A stretch of 64,000 nt of DNA from Odobenus rosmarus divergens. Taxonomy: Eukaryota; Chordata; Mammalia; Carnivora; Odobenidae. A model generated the notes under the pieces. That model worked only from the letters and a program-made list of their open reading frames with translations. It was not told where the DNA came from and made no database searches. The position numbers and the translations under genes were made by a program. This document shows positions 51,020 to 62,611 of this stretch, one piece after another (positions within the stretch are counted from its first letter, which is position 1; every line of letters starts with the position of its first letter). The stretch is taken from the NCBI RefSeq assembly GCF_000321225.1, contig NW_004450944.1, forward strand, positions 204,857 to 268,856, written 5' to 3'.

Positions 51020-51150
51020 GTACTACCCTTTCCTCATTTTATCAGTGAGAAAGTCAATGAGATTAACTCACCCAAGGCCACATAGCTCTTAAATGGTGGA
51101 GACAAGAGGGTGAAAGCAGGCATTGTGCCCTGAGCCCCAGCATCTGACAG
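51020..51150 (-). mobile_element. MIR SINE fragment
   Basis: ttatcagtgagaaagtcaatgagattaactcacccaaggccacatagctc is the reversed MIR core. Confidence 0.6.
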
Positions 51151-51916
51151 CCATGGCATGCTGGAGAAGAAACAAGGGCCCATTGCTTGTGAGCTTATGA
51201 AATCCCACCCTGGCGGGAGGATAAAAGGAGTGCCTGCTGGTCTTATCAGAATCCATTACTTGGGAATTACATTTTTTTATTGAGGCACAAAATTAAATTT
51301 TTTATTGAAAACTTTTCTTCAGAGTGACTCGATTTTGAGGCTCAGGTTGGGGGTTTGGGACTGGCCCCTCTTCTCCTCAGCATCGGCGGCCCTTGGTTGA
51401 GGCTAAGCAGGGAGTGCTTCACAATGTGTGCTCAGGGATTTTTCCTTCTCTCACTCTTGCTGGTTGCCATGGCTCTGGGATGGCCTGTTAACTTGCTGGC
51501 AGGTGTAGAGCTGTGATTTCCACAACCAAGTGCTTTTAGAACCAAAGTGGAAGGTAGAGAATGGACAGAAGGCACATGGGTGTGCTAGCCCCAAGCAATG
51601 TCTTCACTGCAGTGCTGCCTAAAACTCCATTGTTTGCCATGAATTCAAACGTCTCTCCCTCTCGTGGTTCGCATCTTTAGCCTGTGAAAGCAAAGCCAAA
51701 CTGGTTCGGAATCCATGAATTTGGTACTGCAGACATGCCAGTGTGAGGGCCTTAGTTATAATCACAGAGTGCAGAATTAACCCCATTTCCCATGAGTCCT
51801 GGTGAGTTGTGTTTACAGGTTGGGTCACACGAAATAAGAAATTTCTCCAACGTACAAGAAAGAGGTAGCTCAAAATGGTGACCTACATGCCTCCTCTCAC
51901 TGAGGTGGAAATTCTA

Positions 51917-52005
51917 GGCTATTCCTTTGGAGTCAAATTGCCAAAACACAGATCAGGTGTTTCCGTGCTTTAGGGATTAGAACCATATGTGTTCTTATGC
52001 CACCA
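51917..52005 (+). repeat. Diverged repeat, copy A
   Basis: Aligns by eye with copy B near 56325. Shared blocks include aattgccaaaaca, tgtttc and ttaggg(a)ttagaa in the same order and spacing. Not recognised as a named family. Confidence 0.45.
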
Positions 52006-52119
52006 GATCACCCTCCATGCTTTGGTAGCCCCTTGACAAGAAGATGGAGTCATGACTCTTGTATTTTGCTATCATTTGAATTCTCCCACCATGACACCCG
52101 CATCCTCTTCAAGGTTTAT

Positions 52120-52345
52120 CTCTGTGAGCCAGTTTCCTTCTTGCTCTCAACTAAATGTCTCCATTTACTGGTCATGTTACCTCCTAGGGCCTTCCATTTC
52201 CCTATCTGTTACGTGGGGGTAATCCATAAAACCTCATAGAGTAATTGTGAGAAGTCAATGAGTAATTCAGATTAAGGCCTTAGAGCATGGGAGTAAGAAG
52301 AGCTCAAAGAATTTTAGCTGGTATTACTGTTACAAATCCACCATT
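52120..52345 (+). mobile_element. MIR SINE
   Basis: catgttacctcctagggccttccatttccctatctgttacgtggggg and then agaattttagctggtattactgttac match the MIR core and 3' end. Confidence 0.5.
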
Positions 52346-52429
52346 AGTTGAGGTTCTTGGTCTCTGGTGAAGACTTCAAGCCATCAGCACTTCTCGGGCC
52401 AAACTTATCACTAGTGGCCAACAACTGGG

Positions 52430-52640
52430 AACACTCCATGTACCACCAAGACCTCACACTCTCTGCCACACACATTAAACACCAGTGTGCACACAGATCC
52501 ACTGGGGATCTTATGGAAATGCAGATACTGATTTGGTAGGGCTGAGGTGCAGTCTGCAATTCTGCACTTCTAACCAGCTCCCAGTGGCAACAATGCTATA
52601 GGCTCACAGTCCGCACTCTGAGTCACCAGACTCCGAAAAA
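52430..52640 (+). mobile_element. hAT-Charlie-like transposon fossil
   Basis: ggaaatgcagatactgatttggtagggctgagg and ttctgcacttctaaccagctcccagtgg, ending at gtccgcactctgagtcacc, match a common mammalian hAT fossil. Confidence 0.5.
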
Positions 52641-53262
52641 TGTTCTCCACTGTTGCTGCTGTAGTTGATACACCTGTAAGGCTGGGTCAGAAAACTGCTT
52701 TAGAAAACGTTTCAGGTAGAAGTTGGGAACTGCTCATCAGAGCTGACTTCCCACTGTTGGACATGGATCTAAATGCCCCAAATGCTCAAATATTTGCCAA
52801 ATTAAGTGAGGTCAGCCATTGTCATGAAGATGCTTGCTGTTTTTCAATTAGTATTATTTTAAAACGGATCAATGCTGAATTAAAGTTAACTCAAATTGTC
52901 AAACCGACGACTCCCCAAATCCTTGAAATGTTAGGTTGAACCATACAAAATTGTTGATATTAAACTTTTATTTTTACTAATCAAAACTGTAATTTATTGA
53001 GACTCAATCTAACAGTTGCCACTTCACTTGTCAAAACCAGCCAGTATTGCAGTGAGGAAAAGACCTTTGAACCAGGAGACACCATTCCTCTTCCGTTTAG
53101 GTTTTTGTGGATGACGTAACAGATGAGAAGTTTTATGTATTGCCTGAGAGCCACTCCAGTTGACGTGACAAACATGAATGAAAGTATTAAGAAAACTATC
53201 TGGGAGGCAGCTTCCCACTTAAATTCCTCATTTAAACACTTGGGGTTTTAAAAGTGGTGCCT

Positions 53263-53397
53263 ATGGGCATCTGGCTGGCTCAGTTGCTGGAGCGCGGGAC
53301 TCTTGATCTCAGGGTTGTTGAGTTCGTTGAGCCCCACGGTGGGTGTAGAGTTTACCTAAAAATAGAATCTTTGAAAAAATAAAAATAAAAAAAACAG
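53263..53397 (+). mobile_element. Older short SINEC subfamily copy
   Basis: Head ggctggctcagttgctggagc, then gactcttgatctcagggtt and gtgtagagtttacctaaaaata with an A-rich tail. It belongs to the short subfamily without a long CT-rich stretch. An 11-bp near-perfect duplication (aagtggtgcct / aagtggtacct) lies at 53252-53262 and 53398-53408. Confidence 0.9.
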
Positions 53398-53604
53398 AAG
53401 TGGTACCTGAGGCATTGCCACCTGTAAAAATAGGCAGTGACACCTCAACTTTGCAATTTTTAAGACTATGTATGCTGAGTGGTTGGGTTTGTGGTAGTCA
53501 AGGCACAACTGAGCCAAGCCCAGTTCTCACAACGACCACGTTTCCATCTAATCAAGGGCAGGCATGTCGGAGATCTATAAAACATTACTGCACAATTCTG
53601 TTGT

Positions 53605-53812
53605 CTAGCCCAGGAGAGGGCAAACCTTTTCTAGTAAGTATTTTAGGTTTTGCATACCATAGAGTCTCTATTGAGATGATGAAACTCTGCCATTAAGGTA
53701 TGAACAGAGCCATAGACAACGGTAAGCAAATGGGTGTGGTCATGTTCCAATAAAACTTTATTTACAAAACAGGCTCATGGCCAGATTTGGCCAGCTGACC
53801 CCTGGGTTAGCC
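53605..53812 (+). mobile_element. hAT-type non-autonomous transposon fossil
   Basis: The start (caggagagggcaaac) and end (cagctgacccctggg) are decayed inverted ends. The inside reads agtattttaggttttgcatacc, gagccatagacaacggtaagc and ttccaataaaactttatttac, a well-known abundant mammalian element. Confidence 0.6.
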
Positions 53813-56319
53813 TCTACTTAACAGTAGAGGTGGTAGAACTGGTGAAGTACCACAATAGTGGCAATAATTCTGGAATCTCAGTACAACCTTAGAAGGTATA
53901 AGATCACAGTTGCTGCAACGAATGAGTCAAGACAGCTATAGAATATGTTTATTTTTTTTGAGTTCTCTTTAAGCTGAATCACCATATTTTGAAAATAGAA
54001 GGGGGGAAATCATGATTTTCTCTGTGGTTAATAAAGCAAAAAGTTTCCTGATACAAATCTGAAATCTTTAGTAGGTAAATGTTGCCCTAAAAAGGATTTA
54101 AAACTATAACTGGTGTTTGGTGAATTATCAAGATATTCATGTGAAAACCCTCAAGAAGATAGCAAGGATAATAACACTGCTCTAAAGAAGCAACAATGGT
54201 CTTTTATTGAAGAGATGAGTGAAAGAAGAGTGTGTAATGTATTTGATGAGACCTAACATGATTCTGTTTGGATCTGGACACCCAGAGACTGCAATTTGTT
54301 TCGTCGCCTTGTGTCCCTGACAGTTCATTTTTATGGACATTGTTCCCGTCAGCTTCTGCCTATCTTCTGCCCTCTTCGTAGCCGCATCGTGGAATGATCG
54401 AGGCTCGTTTTACATAAGACGGTAGAACCCACAGCAGGAGAAAAGAACTGCAATGCACCGGTGCGACCAGCTTTGAAATGGCAATATTGGACACGTGGGT
54501 TTCAGCCCAAGTTCCCCATCCTTTTCTGTTCTATATATGCTGGCAGGAAATTGTAGCCTAATTTTTTTTTCCTCCTGTAAAAAAAGCCTCCTCCGAAACC
54601 CCTCTACGCACTGACACCTCCTCTGCTTCCTATCAGATTCGGCAGACAATAGCCTCTTGGCTCAGTCTGTCCTGCCTGTCACTGTCAGGTGTGACACCTG
54701 GCTGTGGCGTTTGAGGAGGGGCATTGCATCCGGGCCCCGGTCCTGAACAACAGAGATGAAGCAGATGTTGCATTCGAATAAAAGGGCCTTTTTTGATGAG
54801 TGAAAAAGGAGAATAATGGATTCAGGTTGAAGTTTCTGCCATTATTGTTTCCTGCTGTGTGACGCTTAGTCTACTGGTCCAAACCAAGTGGAAGGAACGG
54901 TGAACGCCTGGGTTGTGGTGAAGGGAAGCAACACGGTAAACTAGGAACGCAAACCGTGTAGACGAGCTTCCCACAGACGGTGGGGACGCTGCATGGTGTG
55001 AATCTGACCTGCTCAAAACACGAGCTTCCGATACTCGTGACCCTGAATGTGCTCTGACCGGCAGTAAACATTCTATAGGCTTTGTTGCAATACAGTAAAC
55101 GTCCTAAGAACAGTTCGTCCCAGTAGTGCGGGCTCATGCCATGAGCTAAGGCAAACACATCAGTATGGACGCTTTGTGTGGAAATGCCACCAAGAGATCC
55201 ACACAGTGTAGAAATCTTCAAATAAGACAAACACGAACACGTTTACCCCGCAACCTATCTGCCTGCCATACATCTGCCGGAGGGATCATCGCGTCTTGAA
55301 CATCTCACTTTCCGGATGCAACAGCCCAAGCCCACAATAAAAGTATATGGAACACAAATGATGACAGTTGGGGCTTAAGAGATGAAGGGGTGTGTGTTTG
55401 GGTTAGTGAAAATATGTTAACTGACTTCAAATCATATGCTCAAATATGTTCTATGATTCCAAAAAGCGTATCAGGCCTTAAGGACGACCAAAAAAAAAAA
55501 GGTTGTGGATGGTAAATTCATGAGCCAAGTTGTTTCTCTCACCGGATGTAAGAAATCAATTCTCTTCATCACGAAGGTCCATCAGAGGTGCCCTTGCTGG
55601 TGACACCTCTCATTGGTCTCTGTCGCTTTCCAGATCCAACCTGGCATGTAGTACTTTCCCCCCTGTGGTTCCTCATAAGGAATGTCCAAAGACACAGGAT
55701 TCATTTGTCTGTAGAAAATCCTCTTGACTGGGAAATTGCCTTGGTGACACCCAAACCTATAGCTGGTTGTTTGCACAAGACAAGATGTTGATGAATCGGT
55801 TGAAAATTATTTATGTTTCCTTAGCAACCTCAGAAGGAAGCAGGAGTTTCCTAGTTCTCCCGGTGGGGGGAAAAAAAAAGGGATTTCCCTATTCATGGAA
55901 ATCACTGGGAGGGTAGGTGCTGCCCTCTCTCACCCCTTCTTCTTGTGGACTCAACATACCTGGTCTCACTTGACTGACTAATGTGCCACGGGGGCAGGAG
56001 GAAGCCCCAGGACCTTGAACAATCCCTCAGAAAATGGTCTTCCTACTCTGGGTGTTTGGCAATTGTTCTTTCCCCTAGGGCCACTGGGTGGGGACAATTG
56101 TGGGCCGCATGACCAGATCTCGCTTCTGAACTTTTCTTGTGATGCTGATGTATGTGCTTGTTAGGGATGATCGCTGTATCACAGCCCGGGAGTCACACTT
56201 TCCCTGTGAGTGTCCACCACCTAATGCTGCAGATTGGTAACAAAGAAACAATATGTTTCTTTCGATATATAAGATATATATAACTTGAAGATGCATTTGG
56301 AGGTTTTCTCAGCAGAGTG

Positions 56320-56402
56320 GGGTTTTCAGGCGATTACCTTTAAGTTATATTGCCAAAACATTAATCAAATGTTTCTATAATTTAGGGTTAGAATCCTAAG
56401 GG
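56320..56402 (+). repeat. Diverged repeat, copy B
   Basis: Second member of the pair, 4.4 kb to the right of copy A in the same orientation, with roughly two thirds of positions matching by eye. Confidence 0.45.
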
Positions 56403-57900
56403 TCCGAGCTTTGGTACCACTTAGGCAATCAGAGGGGATGGAGGCCCTCACGTGCTCTTCAGTTCACTCTCCCACACTGGTGTGCTTGGCCACCATGTGG
56501 TGGGGGGGGGTCTCTCTACAACTCAGTTTCCCCCTTGACCTTTTCCAAACTTCACAGCTTGTACCTTCAACCACCAAACCGTACAGGTCTCTCTAGCTTA
56601 ACCTGGCACTGTGATAAGCTAATTGGGTGACACATTACTGTGTGTATATATGTCATTCTAACTGACCCCACACACTAGGGGATCAGTTAGAAACTTTCTC
56701 CACGAGACCAAAATGTCCCTTCCTCAAGAGGATAGCAAGTCTTGCTCAAAGCCTGCCTGCCACACACCAGCGGGTTCATAACTAATCCTAAACACCAGCA
56801 AACATGCTCAGGAAAAAGGTTTTCTCCTGCCTGTACCGAGGACGCCCTCTCCCTTTTGGGTCTTTGCTGCCTTCCATCTCACAGCCTCGGGAACCCTCCT
56901 GAAAAGTCTCAGTGGACCTCACAGAGCCCCAGTCTCTCTGGTTTACAGATGAGGAGCCAGAGGCCGGCAGAAAGCCAAGAGACCAGCAGAGTCAAGGCGC
57001 TTGCCTGAGCCACATTCTAGACCCTTTCTCTGTTCGCAAGACATTTGGTGGGTGAAGAATGCTATGATGTTACCTTACCTGTTCACTTGGACTGTGGAAA
57101 GACGCTTCTGCTTTGTTTTGTTCGCAGACTTTGTGGATGGCTGTGGAATGAAGTCCAGGGGATGGAGACAGGGGGGTAGCTGCTGGGGGGAGGCGGCTGT
57201 TCCACCCAGGAGCCTGCAGCAGAGCTCTGGAGGCCAAGGGGAGACAGGGCGCCCTCACGGTCAACAGCATCTGGCAGCACCCACCTGTAGACTAGCATTA
57301 CCGTGCCCAAACTTGTGCGCCCTGGTCCCTACGGGGCACCACATGTGTGCCAGCACCCAGCTGTGGTCCTGCCTGGCTCCAGGCTTTGACTCTGCTCTCT
57401 GATGGGTCATTGTGGGCAGCTGTGGAGCCTCTGGCCTGGCTTCTGGGGCTCCCAAGTTACCCTGGAGCCCCCGTGCGACCTGGGACTCCCTGACTGAACC
57501 CAGCAGCGGGCCCTGGGACCCTCTGAAGGCAGGGGGAGCGCCTGGTCAGAGGTGCTACACAGAAGGAGCACCAGGTCTCCACAGTAGAGGCCTTTGAGTA
57601 GGTGGCCCGGCTGGGCGGGTTCATCCAGGGTTCTTGCTCTGAGGCCTGGAGGAGCCCTGACTTCTCTAGGCTTCCAGGGAAATGTGAATCCAGAGGACGT
57701 TATCAACTCTGGAGAAAGGGGCAAAGCTGCAGGCTCACTTCAGAACCAGGGAGCCCGGAGCAGCCTTTTGCTTTTATGACACCACCTTTGTGTGGGAATA
57801 GAAAACATGTGTAGACCACTGGCAAAAATAAAATCCTTTCCTTTATTTGGCCCCCTCTTTGAGCTCCTCCCTCTTTGGTCTTGTCCCTTTTCCTAACCAC

Positions 57901-57924
57901 CACCCCCCCACACACACACACAGA
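57901..57924. repeat. (CA)n short microsatellite
   Basis: A poly-C run followed by cacacacacacacaga. Confidence 0.85.
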
Positions 57925-59932
57925 CACCAATCCCTTGCTGCAGTGGGCGTGGCTGTCTGTGGGTTCCAGGGAAGCTTGTCCAAGCATGGAGCAACCTCAG
58001 ACACATAGGATGTCCTCGGCATCCTTTGCATATTTATAAAGAAGGTGAGCACATTTCCACTTTGTATTCTATATCAGGGACCCTTGTGAACTTATTATCC
58101 AGGGAGGGATGAAAAAGAGAGAGAGAGATCGAGAATCTGATTTCCTTTCTGTTGACCCCTCTTAGTACATAGCTTTGAAATAGACAAACCTTGTCTCTTT
58201 CTTGGACACCATTTAATCAACTTTAATGGGTTCAATTTTCTATACAATTTCACCGAACATCTCACACAAATGAAATTCTACTTTCTATTTTAGAAAAGAC
58301 ATATTTGGTCCACAGAAATATATTCCCGAGGGGGATGAAAGAGCACATTGGTGAACAACCAAATTTTCTTTGCCCTCATGAAGGTGGATCTTAGAATTTA
58401 TGCTTTATGATTATGGACAAGAAAATCAGTGGGCCAAACACAGATGACAAGCTACCATTACTGCAGACAGGCCTCACTTGTCGTGTGCGGCCAACCATTG
58501 GGCCTTCCAGGAAACTTTCTGTTGGCATAGAACATACACTGAACATCCCTCAGTATGAGGGATCGTTTAATGTACGGTGTGATTCAGAGAGGACATTTAA
58601 AAACTCTCCTGTGAGTGTTGCTCAGACAGGACAGCCAACAACCTGCAAATTTGAGTTTTATTTTGTTTCATTCAAAGTTCCCAGGATGTTATAAATACTG
58701 TTTTGTCCCTCTGCTTTCAAATTGTGCAGGCACTGAGATTTTGTCCTCCAGTGTTTCTCCCAACTGCTAATATACACAGTCAGTCAGCAGCAGTAAAGGG
58801 CAATGTGCAATCTGTCCCTGAACCAACTCACCTGTGGTGGCTTCTCCATTATCATTCTGAGTCTGTTGCCAGGCCCTCAAAGAGAGGAGTATTCAGTGTT
58901 CCTGACAGCTGAGCCTTTTATGAAACCCTCTCCCCGCACCACACTTTAGGCTCAGAATCTGAGAAATGATCTCTCCCAATTCTTCCTTCCAAGTTTCTCA
59001 TGGACTGCCCTTCCGGCCCTCATCCTGTCTACACCCTTCAAACAGGCTACCCTTTCCTGGGCAGATTTCTGAAATCGTTTTGGTGGACAAGCCTTCGATT
59101 TCCGAGGGCCTCAGGAAAAAAGTAGCAAAACACACCACAAAAGAAAATGCACACTTGTGATGTTGAGCACAGCTCCGTAATGGAGTGTTTCAAAGAGAGG
59201 AAAACAACTTGAAATATTAACTGGTGAGCGTCAGAATTGTTCTTCAAAGAGCTGACACATAACGGAAAACATTGTAATGACCTGTTATTAAATTTAATAC
59301 CCCCAAACAGATGGTGTTCCATTTTTTCCCCCAAAAGCAGATTGCTCACCTGATTGAAAAATTGATTTTGAGCCCTTACCCCAAACCCAGTTGTTTAACT
59401 TCTGTTGTATCCACATGTGATCTGGCTTGTTTTCCTTACTTTGGAAATCTGACCATGACATCATTTCTCCTTTTTTTCTAGTTGGTACTTAAGAGCCCAA
59501 AACTACCCACCTTATTTATGTGAGGAATTACTGTTACACTGAGTCCCAAATTGTCAGGACATGAAGGATCTGCTAAGTTAAAGTGGTATCTCTACATCCC
59601 TTGGTCAAAAGGATAGATTCTTGTGGGCACTTACATAGATTTCCCTGAAAAAGTCTCCACAGCTTTCATTCTAACCCCACCTTCCAGTGCATTTCTGAGG
59701 GTCCCTGACTTGCCCTCTGCTCCTGTTGACTTTTTTTGAGGTGACACCCTTGAAGGGTCAGAAGGGCAGACCCCAGAGGTTCAGGCTCGGCTCGAAAACC
59801 CATGATCCTAGTGAGGGTGGTGGGATTTTTTTTTCTTTAATAAAAACCAGACATTTAAGAAATCATTTTAAATCCTTATGGAAGCCGCATGATGCAGAAA
59901 TAAATCCATCTTACTTTGACTTTGAAAATATT

Positions 59933-59938
59933 TTTATT
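59933..59938 (-). other. INSM1: Distal poly(A) signal of INSM1
   Basis: The plus strand reads TTTATT, so the minus strand has a canonical AATAAA about 1.13 kb past the stop codon. It is the last consensus hexamer before non-transcribed sequence, and cleavage is expected 10-30 nt further left. Confidence 0.6.
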
Positions 59939-60239
59939 TGAATAGTAAATAGTTATACAGTTGAAACAGTTCTATTGAAGCTTTCTATAAATAGCTAACA
60001 ATTAAGAAAATAATGTATGTAGAAAAGAGATTGCATTTAAAAGTAAGAGCTGTCAGTTGTACGAGGGCTCCAGGGGCCCTCCAAGCAGAATAAAATGGTA
60101 GGTTGTCTGTAATTCATTCAGGTATAAAAGTTAAAACTTTTAACAGATCCCTTTAGAAAAAGGCTCTCTTCTAAAATGCACAGTGAAATGTCAAGAGTGG
60201 CAAGGGGTGGGGAAGGAAGTGTACCAAAAAAAAAAAAAA

Positions 60240-60330
60240 GATCTGCAATCAAATAATATCATAATCTTCATAATTAATATAAATAAATAAAGAATAAATA
60301 ACAATTACTCATAAATCAACATATACATTT
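60240..60330 (-). promoter_or_regulatory. INSM1: AU-rich element in the INSM1 3'UTR
   Basis: Read on the minus strand, this AT-rich block contains clustered ATTTA pentamers and the nonamer TTATTTATT (complement of 60282-60290). That is the classic class II AU-rich destabilising motif. It suggests rapid mRNA turnover, which would suit a transiently expressed differentiation factor. Confidence 0.5.
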
Positions 60331-60623
60331 AAAGAAAACTCATATAGTCCTACCTCAACGAAGATGATAAAACCAAAGAGTCTTACGTGAAGTATTGAGG
60401 CAGTTTCTACAGCATTTTCTGAAAATTCCCTTCCCTCCCCCCAAAAACAATCCCAAACAGACAACAGTTCAAGGCATTTGTGGCTATACTAAAGAAAACT
60501 CTTTTTTAAGCAATTTGATTTGTTCACATACAAAAAGGTAAAGCCAGACTCCAGCAGTTCACAAGCCATAATAAAGCTAATCATGTGGGAAGTTCAATTT
60601 ACAGCCTGTGAAATATAAAGGCA

Positions 60624-60629
60624 TTTATT
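60624..60629 (-). other. INSM1: Candidate proximal poly(A) signal of INSM1
   Basis: This is a second canonical AATAAA on the minus strand, about 440 nt after the stop. Use of this site would remove the AU-rich block further downstream in the 3'UTR. Usage is not demonstrable from sequence. Confidence 0.4.
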
Positions 60630-61069
60630 CCTCAAGATTCACCCAAAACAACCCGTACGCTACATACACGGAGAGCAGAGATTGGTAGGCGAGAGCAAAC
60701 CGCATTTCTAGACCATGAACACAGCGAATACTAGCAAGAAAAACAGCTCTCCGCTCCAAGGGGGAAGCTTCCAACCACGAGACAAACGCGTACAGCTTTT
60801 CTCTCTTGTACAGAAAGAGATTGGCTCCTGTTGCGCCAAGAAGGGAAAGGGGACACAACGCAAGAGGGGGTGGGGGGGGTCCAAAAGGAGTCACAACGAG
60901 AGGATCGGGGTTACCGTCACGCCACACCGAGAGAAGCGGAGACAACACTTTCACCGGGGGCGGGCGCCCCCGGCGCGGACGCGGGTTCAGGGCGCGCAGG
61001 GCGCGCTCTCCTCGTGGGTCTCCAAGTGAAGGCACAGTTCGGGGCGGGGTGGGGGGTGGAGGGCGCGCT

Positions 61070-62611
61070 CTAGCAGGCCGGACGCACGGGCACCTGCAGG
61101 AGGATCACCTGTCTGTTCTCGGACGGGTGGCACTTGTTGATGTGCCGCGTGAGACCAGGCGAGCTGTAGAAGGTGGCTGGGCAGTACTTGCAGGGGAACA
61201 CCTGGGCGGCGTGCAGCAGGCGCAGGTGGCGCTCCTGGGCGCCCTTGCTGGGGAACGTCTCCCCGCACACCGGGCACAGGTGGCACTCGGCGGACGCGCT
61301 CAGGCCCAGCACGCCGGCCGCCTCGCCGTCGCCGGCCGCCTCCGGGGGCGCCTTCTCGTCGGGCCCAGGGTACAAGGCCAGTAGGTCCTCAGGCGGAGGC
61401 GCGGACGGCGCGCCCTTGGCCTGCAGCGCCTGGTGGTGCGCCAGCAGGTGCTTGCGCAGATAGGCCTGGCGGCGGAACTTCTTGGCGCAGTGGTGGCACT
61501 CGTAGAGCCCGTCCTCGGAGCCCGACTCGGACACGCCGCCGGGGCTCGGCGTGTCGCGGTCGCTGCCGCCGCCTGTCGCCTCCCGCGCCTCAGCCCTGGC
61601 AGCGGTTTCAGGCTCGGACGCGCGGGCGGCGGCGGGCGCAGGCCGCGGTTTGTGCCAGCGGCGGTGCGAGGCCAGGTTGGCGGGGCAGCTGAAGACCTTG
61701 GCGCACTCGGGGCAGCGGTACTCCACGCGCACAATGCGCGAGCACTTGTGCTGCGCCAGCGCGAACGGGTCGGCGTACTCCTCCTTGCAGAGCTGGCAGA
61801 TGAACTCGCCCAGCGGCCGCGCCGTGCCCCCCGCCCGGCCCCGCGGCGCCTCCACCGGGCCCTCCTTGATCTTGAGCCCCAGCACAGGCGACGTGGTCAC
61901 CTCGTCCTCGAAGTGCAGCTTGCGGATGGCTTTGGGCTTCTTGGCGCCCGGGGCCTTGGCTACCTTGGCTGGCGGCTCGGCGGCGGCGGCGGCGGCGGGG
62001 GGCGCGGGCCGCTTGCCCGGGGGCCGCAGGGAGGCGGCGGGGGGCAGCGGGGGGCCGGGCCCTGGGCCGCGGGCCGCCTCGGCGCCCGCGGAGAACGCCG
62101 TGCCCATCTTGAGCTCCGCGGGCGCGAAGAGCATTGGGTCGCCGCCGCAGGTGCCGCCGCCGCCGGTGCCGTTCGCGCCGCCGCCGCCGCCGCCGCCGCC
62201 TCCGAGCAGAGCGGCGGGCGTGGGGAAGGACTCGGCCGAGACCGGCGACCCGAGGTTGAAGCTGCGCTCGAAGTACTTGTGCTTCTCGTGCTCGCGGCTC
62301 ACGGGCCGCGTGGGGCTGTAAAGCGGCGCCGGGTGCGCGGCCTCGGGGTTGCCGAAGTGCGCGGCCCGCGGGCCCGGTGGGGGCGGCGGCGGTCCGGGCG
62401 CGCAGGCGAGCGCGGCAGCGAGCGCCGCATGGGCGCGCTCGGCGGGCGGCGGCAGCGGTCCCGGCCCGGAGCTCGGCGCCGGGGGCGAGGCGCGGGCGCC
62501 CCCGCAGCCAGGCGAGAGCAGCAGCGCGCGGTCGCCGTCCTCGCCGCCGCGGACCCGGTAGGACACGGGCGTGGACTTCTTGCTGCGCTTCACCAGGAAG
62601 CCGCGGGGCAT
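61070..62611 (-). CDS. INSM1: Insulinoma-associated protein 1, SNAG zinc-finger transcriptional repressor (complete, intronless)
   Basis: The 513-residue protein matches the INSM1 family end to end (human 510). It acts in the nucleus as a DNA-binding repressor that drives cell-cycle exit and neuroendocrine and neuronal differentiation. Visible parts: N-terminal SNAG motif ([12 protein letters not shown], 1-12), which in this family recruits LSD1/CoREST-type corepressors; proline-rich stretch (43-56); polyglycine (about 137-145); polyalanine (206-211); basic KKPKAIRK (224-231), a likely nuclear signal; then five fingers. Finger 1 is an atypical C2HC (C272, C275, H288, C290). The others are C2H2: C300/C303/H316/H320, C372/C375/H388/H392, C446/C449/H462/H467 and C474/C477/H490/H495. 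The protein ends VPVRPAC. I chose the ATG at 62611 because SNAG must be N-terminal; the frame stays open upstream only to a TTG. A single exon is normal for INSM1. Length differences from human lie in the Gly/Ala/Pro repeats. Identification is close to certain. Confidence 0.97.
   Translation of the reverse strand: MPRGFLVKRSKKSTPVSYRVRGGEDGDRALLLSPGCGGARASPPAPSSGPGPLPPPAERAHAALAAALACAPGPPPPPPGPRAAHFGNPEAAHPAPLYSPTRPVSREHEKHKYFERSFNLGSPVSAESFPTPAALLGGGGGGGGGANGTGGGGTCGGDPMLFAPAELKMGTAFSAGAEAARGPGPGPPLPPAASLRPPGKRPAPPAAAAAAEPPAKVAKAPGAKKPKAIRKLHFEDEVTTSPVLGLKIKEGPVEAPRGRAGGTARPLGEFICQLCKEEYADPFALAQHKCSRIVRVEYRCPECAKVFSCPANLASHRRWHKPRPAPAAARASEPETAARAEAREATGGGSDRDTPSPGGVSESGSEDGLYECHHCAKKFRRQAYLRKHLLAHHQALQAKGAPSAPPPEDLLALYPGPDEKAPPEAAGDGEAAGVLGLSASAECHLCPVCGETFPSKGAQERHLRLLHAAQVFPCKYCPATFYSSPGLTRHINKCHPSENRQVILLQVPVRPAC
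62173..62212. repeat. (GCC)n tract encoding INSM1 polyglycine
   Basis: Tandem GCC on the plus strand (GGC codons on minus) encodes the glycine run at INSM1 residues about 137-145. This is the likeliest place for length differences between species or alleles. Confidence 0.8.

Larger units (their letters stand above)
44470..59914. other. Intergenic region between the RALGAPA2 and INSM1 3' ends
   Basis: No splice-bounded coding exon or gene-length open frame was found. It holds SINEs at 48.7 and 53.3 kb, an L1 remnant at 48.2-48.65 kb, a MaLR LTR at 49.3-49.8 kb, hAT fossils at 45.1, 52.5 and 53.6 kb and several MIRs. The stretches 46.2-48.1, 49.8-51.0, 53.9-56.3 and 56.7-59.9 kb show nothing nameable and are the main room for regulatory elements. 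Confidence 0.6.
59915..61069 (-). other. INSM1: INSM1 3' untranslated region
   Basis: This stretch follows the TAG stop at 61070-61072 in the direction of transcription. The first about 150 nt are GC-rich, the rest AT-rich. On the minus strand it carries a proximal AATAAA (60624-60629) and a distal AATAAA (59933-59938), giving 3'UTRs of about 0.45 or 1.15 kb. An AU-rich block lies at 60240-60330. The longer form fits the roughly 1-kb 3'UTR I recall for human INSM1. The exact cleavage point is inferred. Confidence 0.7.

Noticed and set aside
52640..52939. 99-codon plus-strand frame with fairly normal composition
   Set aside because: No recognised family, promoter or splice context. It begins at the edge of a transposon fossil. 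Most likely chance.
60625..61035. 136-codon open frame in the INSM1 3'UTR
   Set aside because: It begins at GTG, not ATG, is out of the INSM1 frame, and starts in the CpG-rich tail of the gene. No recognisable domain.
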